This document shows positions 7,741 through 13,512 of a stretch of DNA of 15,009 nt, piece by piece. The notes below the pieces were generated by a model. The model was given only the letters and a program-made list of their open reading frames with translations. It had not been told where the DNA came from and made no database searches. The position numbers and the translations under genes were made by a program. The DNA is from JBKHJZ01 sp046537875. Lineage in GTDB: Bacteria > Actinomycetota > Acidimicrobiia > Acidimicrobiales > VFJN01. How positions within the stretch are numbered: position 1 is the first letter of the stretch; each line of letters starts with the position of its first letter. The stretch spans positions 1-15,009 of the forward strand of contig JBKHJZ010000072.1 of NCBI GenBank assembly GCA_046537875.1, written 5' to 3'.

Positions 7741-8670
7741 ATGGACTACGGCGCACACCTGCCGCTCATGGACTTCGGCGGGAACCGTTACACGATGGAC
7801 GACCTGGCGGCATACGCCCGGCTCGCGGACGACCTGGGGTTCGCGACGCTCGCCGCCAACGACCACCTGGTGTTCCCGGTGCCCTGGCTCGACGGGCCCA
7901 CCGCGCTCGCCGCCGTGGTCGGCTGCTCCGGCGCCATGACGCTCGCCACGACGGTGGCACTGCCGGTCGTCCGGGGACCGGTGCCCCTGGCGAAGGCGGT
8001 GGCGGCCATCGATCGGCTGTCGGGCGGCCGGGTGGTCGTGGGCGTGGGTCCCGGGTCCTCTCCGCAGGACCACGCTGCGGTCGGGCTGGACGCCGAGGAG
8101 CGGTGGCGCCGGCTGGACGAGGCGGTGCCGGCCATGCGGGCGCTCTGGCGGTCCGGAGGCGAGCCGTTCGTCGGCCGGTACTACTCGACCGAGGGCATCG
8201 ACCTCGAGCCCCGGCCCGCCCGGCCGGGCGGTCCCCCGATCTGGCTCGGGAGCTGGGGCTCCGAGGTGGGGCTCCGGCGCACCGCCCGGCTGGCCGACGG
8301 CTGGCTCGCCTCCGCGTACAACACCACCCCCGCTGCCTTCGCCGAGGCGTGGCAGGCGCTCCGGGGGCACCTGGCCGACCGGGGCCGGGACGTCGCCGGC
8401 TTCCCGAACGCACTTGCCACGATGTGGTTCCACATCACCGACGACGTGGCCGAGGCCGACCGGGTCATGCGCGAACGGCTCCTGCCGGCGGTCCGGCGGC
8501 CCGAGGAGGTGCTGCGCGAGCGGCTGCCGGTGGGGCCGGCGGGCGCCTTCGCCGAGAAGCTGCACGCCTTCCGCGAGGCCGGTGTCCAGCGGGTGCTGGT
8601 GTGGCCCGTTGTGGACGAGCTCCGCCAGCTCCAGCTGTTCCGCGAGAAGGTCGTACCGACCGTCGGCTGA
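7741..8670 (+). CDS. Luciferase-like (LLM class) flavin/F420-dependent oxidoreductase (309 aa)
   Basis: A TIM-barrel protein of the bacterial luciferase-like family. Landmarks: the N-terminal strand YGAHLPLMDFG; LADDLGFATLAANDHL (helix then strand, with the Asp-His pair common in this family); TTVALPVVRGPVPLAKAVAAIDRLSGGRVVVGVGPGSS (written here as one landmark region, about residues 76-113), which is the most conserved block; then PPIWLGSWG and ARLADGWLASAYNT, which shape the cofactor pocket. Actinobacterial members commonly use F420 rather than FMN, which is inferred here. The length is normal and no signal peptide is seen. The start is set by a GGGGAAGG Shine-Dalgarno sequence; the frame is open upstream by chance inside the regulator gene. 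It forms a probable operon with the preceding regulator. The substrate is unknown. Confidence 0.88.
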   Translation: MDYGAHLPLMDFGGNRYTMDDLAAYARLADDLGFATLAANDHLVFPVPWLDGPTALAAVVGCSGAMTLATTVALPVVRGPVPLAKAVAAIDRLSGGRVVVGVGPGSSPQDHAAVGLDAEERWRRLDEAVPAMRALWRSGGEPFVGRYYSTEGIDLEPRPARPGGPPIWLGSWGSEVGLRRTARLADGWLASAYNTTPAAFAEAWQALRGHLADRGRDVAGFPNALATMWFHITDDVAEADRVMRERLLPAVRRPEEVLRERLPVGPAGAFAEKLHAFREAGVQRVLVWPVVDELRQLQLFREKVVPTVG

Positions 8671-8676
8671 CTCCCC

Positions 8677-8711
8677 GTGACACGTGAACGCGGGTGATGT
8701 CATCGTGTCAC
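8677..8711. repeat. Inverted repeat GTGACACG / CGTGTCAC, terminator or operator
   Basis: Arms at 8677-8684 and 8704-8711 are perfect over 8 bases with a 19-base centre. It begins 6 bases after the stop of the oxidoreductase and lies about 70 bases before the protease start. As RNA it is a modest hairpin without a T-run; as DNA it could be a binding site. Another GTGTCAC is at 8734-8740. Confidence 0.45.
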
Positions 8712-8764
8712 CGCGGATGCCACCGCTGTGCCGGTGTCACGGCCGTGGCGTACGTCGATGCATC

Positions 8765-8772
8765 GGGAGAGG
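8765..8772 (+). promoter_or_regulatory. Shine-Dalgarno sequence of the protease gene
   Basis: GGGAGAGG lies 6 bases before ATG 8779 (9 before ATG 8782). It decides the start against an upstream ATG at 8728 that would add 17 residues ahead of the zinc ribbon. Confidence 0.6.
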
Positions 8773-8778
8773 CGGTCC

Positions 8779-10176
8779 ATGATGCGGTGCGACGGTTGTG
8801 GCCACGAGTTGGTCGAGGGAGCAGAGAGCTGCCCCCGCTGCGGCACGCCCGCGCCACCGGCCACCGGCGCGACAGGGCCGTCGGAGGACGCGGTGCGATC
8901 ATCGGTGCCCCTCGGTGGGGTTCCGGGCGACCGGTTCCCTCGCCCGCGTCGCCGTCGGGCAGCGACGATCGTTGTCGCAGCCGTTCTCGCGCTGCTCGTC
9001 GCCGGTGCGGCGGGAGGCGTGGTCGCGCTCATGGTCGTGGACTCCGACGGGCGCCCGACCACCGACGGTGGAGACGACCGGCCGGGTACCGGCCGGACGG
9101 CCGGTGATCCTTCCCCGAGCCCCACGGCGACCAGTGCGCAGTCGGACGAGCCGGAGCTGTCCGAGCTGTTCCAGAGGGTCAGGTCCGGCGTCGTTCGCAT
9201 CCGGGCGTCGACGTGCGCTGGGACCGGGGCGGGTACCGGATTCCTCATCGGCAGTCAGCGGGTGGCGACCGCGGCGCACGTCGTCGACGGTGCGGTGGCG
9301 ATCAGCGTCGAGACCGTGCACGGTGCACAAGCGGCCACCGTCGAGGCCATCGATGTGGAGGCGGATCTCGCATCCCTGCGCCTGGCGGGGCCCGACCCCG
9401 GACATGTCTTCACCTTCGCCACCGAGGACCCGCAGCCGGGCACGCGCGTGGCGGCCATCGGCTACCCGCTCGACGGCCCTCTGTCCGTCACGGAGGGCAC
9501 CGTGTCCGGCATCGACCGGGTGATCGAGACGTACGAGGGTGACGACATCCGAGGGCTGTTGCAGACCGACGCGGCGATCAATCCCGGGAGCTCTGGAGGA
9601 CCACTCATCGTGGCATCCGGCGAGGTTGCGGGCATCGCGTCAGGCACCTTCGAGGGGTACGAGGGTCTGGGGTTCGCCGTCGAGTCGTCGATCGCCGCCC
9701 CGTGGTTCGCGTCGTCCGTCGGGGAATCGGTGCTGCCACCGCTCGAGTGCGCCACGCCGCTCGGCCCCGAGGTGACCGAGGACATCGGTCCCGTGGTGGA
9801 GGCCGACTGGGCGGTGCGGGTCGCCGAGACGTTCGCCCTGTACTTCGGGGGCATCAATGTGGGCGACTACGAGACCGCTTGGCGTCAGCTGTCACCGCGC
9901 CTCGGTGCGACCACGGGCCTCGAGGAGTTCGCTGCTGGTGTGCGAACCAGCTATGACTTCGGGTTCACCGTGCGTGACGCTTCCCATACAGGCGGCCGCG
10001 CCGAGGTGTGGCTCGAGTTCATCAGCGTTCAGCACCCCGATCTCGGACCGGAGCCGGGCCAGAGCTGCACGTTCTGGTCGCTCGACTACGTGCTGGTGGA
10101 ACAGCCCGACGGCCGCTTCCTCATCGACGAGGCGACGGGGCACGGAGGGTCGAGCGGGCATCGTCCCTGCGGGTGA
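8779..10176 (+). CDS. Membrane-tethered trypsin-like (HtrA-type) serine protease with N-terminal zinc ribbon (465 aa)
   Basis: Four parts are visible. Residues 4-21 form a short zinc ribbon, CDGC...CPRC (Cys4, Cys7, Cys18, Cys21). After a Pro/Arg linker, RPRRRR precedes a single membrane helix at about 61-87; the arginines predict an inside N-terminus. A Pro/Ser/Thr/Asp linker follows to ~128. A chymotrypsin-fold protease domain occupies about 132-330, with a full triad: His167 (TAAHVV), Asp196 (EADLASL) and Ser272 (NPGSSGGPL). There is no PDZ domain; instead residues ~345-465 form a separate domain resembling small NTF2-like folds (FALYFGGINVGDYETAWRQL), an uncertain call. It should act outside the membrane; the ribbon stays inside. 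Codon use seems less GC-biased than in its neighbours. Substrate and trigger are unknown. Confidence 0.87.
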   Translation: MMRCDGCGHELVEGAESCPRCGTPAPPATGATGPSEDAVRSSVPLGGVPGDRFPRPRRRRAATIVVAAVLALLVAGAAGGVVALMVVDSDGRPTTDGGDDRPGTGRTAGDPSPSPTATSAQSDEPELSELFQRVRSGVVRIRASTCAGTGAGTGFLIGSQRVATAAHVVDGAVAISVETVHGAQAATVEAIDVEADLASLRLAGPDPGHVFTFATEDPQPGTRVAAIGYPLDGPLSVTEGTVSGIDRVIETYEGDDIRGLLQTDAAINPGSSGGPLIVASGEVAGIASGTFEGYEGLGFAVESSIAAPWFASSVGESVLPPLECATPLGPEVTEDIGPVVEADWAVRVAETFALYFGGINVGDYETAWRQLSPRLGATTGLEEFAAGVRTSYDFGFTVRDASHTGGRAEVWLEFISVQHPDLGPEPGQSCTFWSLDYVLVEQPDGRFLIDEATGHGGSSGHRPCG

Positions 10177-10223
10177 TCGGACTCCGGGACCGGCATGCAT
10201 GACGAGCCTGTCTCCGAACTGGA

Positions 10224-10256
10224 CGCGACTGTGGTTGACCACCAACCAGAGTCGCG
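10224..10256 (+). terminator. Stem-loop, probable terminator of the protease gene
   Basis: CGCGACT-G-TGGTTG (10224-10237) pairs with CAACCA-G-AGTCGCG (10243-10256), leaving a 5-base loop and one G-G mismatch: 13 paired bases. It sits 47 bases past the protease stop. No T-run follows, as is common for actinobacterial hairpin terminators; a protein-binding role is also possible. Confidence 0.55.
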
Positions 10257-10374
10257 CCCGGAAGCCGCACCACCCTCGTGAAAGCCGGAGACGGTGCCCA
10301 GTGCGCACTCCCGGTGGCGCGGAGCGTGACACTGTTCACCGCGTGACCGCTCGGCCGACAACCAGGCGGCCGGG

Positions 10375-10380
10375 TAGCGT
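10375..10380 (+). promoter_or_regulatory. Putative -10 box (TAGCGT) for the RND gene
   Basis: The hexamer is identical to those before the starts at 1202 and 13513, but no start codon follows. If used, the transcript would begin near 10388 and carry a leader of about 180 bases that includes the hairpin at 10471-10508. No clear -35 box. Confidence 0.35.
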
Positions 10381-10470
10381 CGAAGCAATCCCCCATCGCG
10401 GACGACGCCGGTGCGGCCGGTTCGTCACGCTCGCCCCAACAGCGCAGGCGCGCTGACCGTGTTCGTCACC

Positions 10471-10508
10471 GCGGCGGGCCCCCGCCTGCCGAGGCGGACG
10501 CCCGCCGC
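10471..10508 (+). promoter_or_regulatory. Strong GC hairpin in the RND leader
   Basis: GCGGCGGGC (10471-10479) pairs perfectly with GCCCGCCGC (10500-10508). After a 2x2 internal loop, CCGCCT (10482-10487) pairs with AGGCGG (10492-10497) around a GCCG loop: 15 base pairs in 38 bases. It lies 58 bases before the start codon. It could act as an attenuator or stability element, or as a terminator for upstream transcripts. Confidence 0.55.
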
Positions 10509-10552
10509 CCGGGTGCCGGCTGCGCTGCCAGACGACGCCACCGACGAGCGCA

Positions 10553-10558
10553 GAGGAA
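10553..10558 (+). promoter_or_regulatory. Shine-Dalgarno sequence of the RND gene
   Basis: GAGGAA lies 8 bases before ATG 10567 and supports it over in-frame GTG codons further upstream, such as 10411. Confidence 0.6.
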
Positions 10559-10566
10559 CACACTCG

Positions 10567-12951
10567 ATGGCCACCAGCACCCAGGTCTCCACCGGTCCCG
10601 CCGGGCCCACCGGCGGGTTCGCCCGACTCGGTCGATGGTGCCATCGCCGGCGCCTCGTCGTCGTGCTGCTCTGGGTGGCCGTCGCCGTGGCGGGTGGCAG
10701 CGTGCTCGGGGTGGTCGGCACCGAGACGCGCACCGAGTTCTCGCTGCCCGATGTGGAGAGCCGGCGGGGCGTCGAGATCTTCGAGGAGCACTTCGGCGGC
10801 CGGGGATCGGGCCAGAGCGGCTCGATCGTGTTCGTCGCCGAGCAGGGCGTCGACGACCCCGTCGTGCGGTCCGAGATGCAGGAGCTGTTCGACGAGGTCG
10901 AGGAGCTGGACTCGATCACCGTCGCCAGCCCCTACAGCGAGGAGGGCGCCCGTCAGATCGCCCAGCAGGGCGAGCACGCGGGGCGGCTCGCCTTCGCGCG
11001 GGTCGAGATGGGCTCAGACGTGTCGTTCGAGGAGTCCCAGAGGATCGGCGAGGAGATCCGGAGCGAGGCCCCCGACGTGCCCGGCCTCCGGGTCGTCGTC
11101 GGCGGCGAGATGTTCTCGGAGTTCGAGGAGCCGACCGCCGAGCTCGTCGGCGTGGCGTTCGCCATCGTGATCCTGATCGTGGCGTTCGGTTCGGTGATCG
11201 CGATGGGTCTTCCCGTGGGCGTGGGCCTGGCCGGCATCGCCGTGGGCACGATCCTGGCGGGCTTCCTGACCCACGTGTTCGAGGTCCCCGACTTCTCCCA
11301 GATGCTCGGGGTCATGATCGGGCTGGGCGTTGGGATCGACTACGCCCTGTTCATCGTCACGCGGTTCCGCGAGAACCGGCGGGCGGGGCTGGACATCGAG
11401 CGGTCGACCACGGTCGCCCTCGACACCGCCGGCCGGGCGGTCACCTTCGCGGGCATCACGGTGGTGATCTCGCTGCTGGGCATGACGATCATGCAGCTCG
11501 GCTTCATCACCGGCATGGCGGTCAGCGCCGCGACGGTGGTGGCAGTGACGATGCTGGCATCGATCACGCTGCTGCCGGCGCTGATGGGCTTCGTCGCCGA
11601 GCGCATCGAGGTCACGCGCTGGCGGGGCATCATCGCCGCGGGCGGCGTGTCGGTGGCGCTCATCGGCGTGGCGTTCTCGGTTCCTGCGATGGCCTTCGCC
11701 GGGCTGGGGCTCGCCCTCTTCGTCGTGCTGGCGGGCTTCGTGTGGCCCCGGCTCCGCAGGGAGCTGCCGCCCCGCCGGCAACCTCCGGTCGAGCAGACGC
11801 TGCCCTACCGCTGGAGCCGGGTGATCCAGCGCCATCCCTGGCCCGCCGCGCTTGTCGGCGCCGCGGTGCTGGGGTTGCTGGCCCTGCCGGTGCTCGGCCT
11901 GCGCCTCGGCTTCGCCGACGAGGGCAACTACCCGGAGGGCACCGACGCACGGGTCGCCTACGACCTCGTGGCCGAGGGCTTCGGCCCCGGCTACAACGGC
12001 CCGCTCCTGCTCACGTCCGAGCTGCCGGACGGCGTCGACCCGGCCGCGCTCGGGAACATCACCGACGCGCTGTCCACCACCGACGGCGTCGCCCGGGTGG
12101 CCCAACCGGTGCCCAACGACCCGGAGGATCCCGACGCGGTCATGTGGCAGGTGATCCCCACGACGGCACCGCAGGACGCGGCGACCACCGATCTCGTCGA
12201 GGAGCTGCGCTCGGACACGCTGCCCGAGGCGACCGAGGGCACCAGGCTCGACGTCGCGGTGGCCGGCAGCGTGGCCACCGCGGTGGACTTCACCGACTAC
12301 CTCGGGGACCGGCTCGCCGCCTTCTTCGCCGCGGTGCTGAGCCTGTCGTTCGTGCTCCTCATGGTGGTGTTCCGCTCGGTTCTGGTGCCGCTCAAGGCGG
12401 TGATCATGAACCTGCTGGGCATCGGCGCCGCCTACGGGGTTGTGATCGCGATCTTCCAGTGGGGCTGGCTCGGCTCGGCCGTCGGCATCGCCCCCGGTCC
12501 GATCGAGCCGTTCATGCCGATGATGCTGTTCGCCATCGTGTTCGGGCTGTCGATGGACTACGAGGTCTTCCTGCTGTCGCGGATCAGGGAGGACTACGAC
12601 CGAAGCCGTGACAGCCACACCTCGGTCGCGAACGGGCTGGCGGCCACCGCCCGGGTGATCAGCGCGGCCGCGGCGATCATGATCGTCGTGTTCAGCGCCT
12701 TCGCGCTGGGCGACGAGCGGGTGCTCAAGATGGCCGGCATCGGCCTCGGCGCGGCGGTGTTCCTCGATGCCACGATCATCCGCATGCTCCTCGTGCCGGC
12801 CACGATGGAGCTGCTGGGAGACCGCAACTGGTGGCTGCCCCGGTGGCTCGACCGGGTCCTGCCGAGAGTCGATGTCGAGGGCCACGCCGCGGTCGAGGAC
12901 GACGAGGACCGCGACCGCGACCGGGATCGCGAGCTCGAACCCGTCGGGTGA
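10567..12951 (+). CDS. MMPL-family RND transporter (794 aa)
   Basis: Two homologous halves, as in all RND/MMPL proteins. Half one: membrane helix 1 at 30-51, an extracytoplasmic porter domain to ~190, then a helix bundle with GLGVGIDYALF (Asp258-Tyr259) and RFRENR. Half two: a helix at about 425-445, a second porter domain to ~580, then a bundle with GLSMDYEVFLLSRIRE (Asp664-Tyr665). The two Asp-Tyr pairs mark the proton-relay region of the family. Between the halves, residues ~355-398 add two further hydrophobic segments in place of a purely cytoplasmic loop. The C-terminus ends in a highly charged tail with alternating Asp-Arg. MMPL proteins export lipids or hydrophobic compounds by proton motive force; the substrate is not evident and no lipid synthesis genes adjoin. 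The frame is open upstream to 10411, but the Shine-Dalgarno sequence and low-complexity translation argue for 10567. It converges with the DUF2752 gene. Confidence 0.92.
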   Translation: MATSTQVSTGPAGPTGGFARLGRWCHRRRLVVVLLWVAVAVAGGSVLGVVGTETRTEFSLPDVESRRGVEIFEEHFGGRGSGQSGSIVFVAEQGVDDPVVRSEMQELFDEVEELDSITVASPYSEEGARQIAQQGEHAGRLAFARVEMGSDVSFEESQRIGEEIRSEAPDVPGLRVVVGGEMFSEFEEPTAELVGVAFAIVILIVAFGSVIAMGLPVGVGLAGIAVGTILAGFLTHVFEVPDFSQMLGVMIGLGVGIDYALFIVTRFRENRRAGLDIERSTTVALDTAGRAVTFAGITVVISLLGMTIMQLGFITGMAVSAATVVAVTMLASITLLPALMGFVAERIEVTRWRGIIAAGGVSVALIGVAFSVPAMAFAGLGLALFVVLAGFVWPRLRRELPPRRQPPVEQTLPYRWSRVIQRHPWPAALVGAAVLGLLALPVLGLRLGFADEGNYPEGTDARVAYDLVAEGFGPGYNGPLLLTSELPDGVDPAALGNITDALSTTDGVARVAQPVPNDPEDPDAVMWQVIPTTAPQDAATTDLVEELRSDTLPEATEGTRLDVAVAGSVATAVDFTDYLGDRLAAFFAAVLSLSFVLLMVVFRSVLVPLKAVIMNLLGIGAAYGVVIAIFQWGWLGSAVGIAPGPIEPFMPMMLFAIVFGLSMDYEVFLLSRIREDYDRSRDSHTSVANGLAATARVISAAAAIMIVVFSAFALGDERVLKMAGIGLGAAVFLDATIIRMLLVPATMELLGDRNWWLPRWLDRVLPRVDVEGHAAVEDDEDRDRDRDRELEPVG

Positions 12952-12996
12952 TGCCGCGCCCGGCCGGGGAGCCGCCGGTCGGGGAGGACGGCGCGC

Positions 12997-13485
12997 TCAG
13001 CCGGAGGCCAGGAACGTCAGCGCATCGACGGGCAGGTTGCGCGCGACCGTGAACGCGGCCAGCACGCCGACGGCCGCCCCGGTGAGCCAGCGCGGTGGCC
13101 GCCATGCCGGGACGGCCCTGCCGGCCAGTGGCGCCAGCCAGATCGCGAGACCGGCGGCCAGTGCCAGGAGCAGCCCGGGCAGCAGGAGGTTGTGGTCGAG
13201 GGCGTCGCCGATCCTGCCGCCGAGCAGGTCGTGCGTGCCCCGCAGGCCACCGCAGGCCGGACAGTCGAGGCCGAGCAGCGTGCGGCTGGGGCAGGGTGGG
13301 AACAGCCGGGACCCGCTCGGATCGCTCAGCGCCACCGTCAGCGTGACCGCCACGCTGGCCGCCAGCCCGGCGATGCGGCCGGTGCGGCCCCGGGCGGAGA
13401 GCCGGACGCCCGGGTGTTCCGCATGGGGCGTCGGCGTAGGTGGCGGCGGTGGCGCCGCGATCGTGGCCGGCGGGCGTGGCGACAT
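12997..13485 (-). CDS. DUF2752-family membrane protein (162 aa)
   Basis: The motif PPCPSRTLLGLDCPACGGLRGTHDLLGG region (residues 63-90; Cys65, Cys75, Cys78) followed by DALDHNLLL is the hallmark of DUF2752: a CPxCG block, a conserved Arg and an Asn at the next helix. Hydrophobic segments lie at about 38-53, 96-116 and 131-150. The first ~35 residues are Pro/Ala-rich and probably cytoplasmic. Function is unknown for the family; the Cys block could bind metal or form a redox centre. The frame is open to 13659, but that would overlap the divergent oxidoreductase by ~50 codons. The ATG at 13485 lies 9 bases after a TACTGT box and is a better start. It diverges from the oxidoreductase with a 27-base gap and converges with the RND gene. 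Confidence 0.82.
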   Translation of the reverse strand: MSPRPPATIAAPPPPPTPTPHAEHPGVRLSARGRTGRIAGLAASVAVTLTVALSDPSGSRLFPPCPSRTLLGLDCPACGGLRGTHDLLGGRIGDALDHNLLLPGLLLALAAGLAIWLAPLAGRAVPAWRPPRWLTGAAVGVLAAFTVARNLPVDALTFLASG

Positions 13486-13494
13486 CGACCACTG

Positions 13495-13500
13495 ACAGTA
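13495..13500 (-). promoter_or_regulatory. Putative -10 box (TACTGT) of the DUF2752 gene
   Basis: On the minus strand TACTGT ends 9 bases before the ATG at 13485. It fits a near-leaderless transcript and shares two bases (13499-13500) with the opposing TAGCGT box. Confidence 0.45.
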
Positions 13501-13504
13501 GCGT
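13499..13504 (+). promoter_or_regulatory. Putative -10 box (TAGCGT) of the second luciferase-like oxidoreductase
   Basis: TAGCGT is followed by eight bases and the ATG at 13513; there is no Shine-Dalgarno sequence. Same hexamer as at the hydrolase start. Its -35 region would lie within the DUF2752 coding sequence. Confidence 0.5.
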
Positions 13505-13512
13505 CGCGGCCG

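Larger units (their letters stand above)
10177..10566. other. 390-base non-coding region between protease and RND genes
   Basis: No convincing gene lies here. It holds a stem-loop at 10224-10256, a GTGACAC motif at 10326-10332, a TAGCGT box at 10375-10380, a direct repeat GTTCGTCAC (starting at about 10420 and 10461), and a long GC hairpin at 10471-10508 before the Shine-Dalgarno sequence of the RND gene. Frames open through it are low-complexity Pro/Arg/Ala and lack family similarity. Confidence 0.6.

Noticed and set aside
10195..10281. Small ORF of 28 codons starting ATG-CAT-GAC after the protease gene
   Set aside because: Third-position GC is only about 60% by eye, there is no good Shine-Dalgarno sequence, and it spans the stem-loop at 10224-10256, whose pairing explains the sequence better.
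10411..10566. N-terminal extension of the RND protein
   Set aside because: Translation is Pro/Arg/Ala-rich and covers a strong RNA hairpin; GAGGAA before 10567 gives a proper start.
11014..12885. 623-codon open frame on the minus strand inside the RND gene
   Set aside because: Antisense to a clear MMPL protein; the translation is Arg/His/Asp-rich without domains.
12959..12968. CCCGGCCGGG palindrome after the RND stop as a terminator
   Set aside because: Only a self-complementary 10-mer without a loop or flanking stem; too weak to call between the convergent genes.
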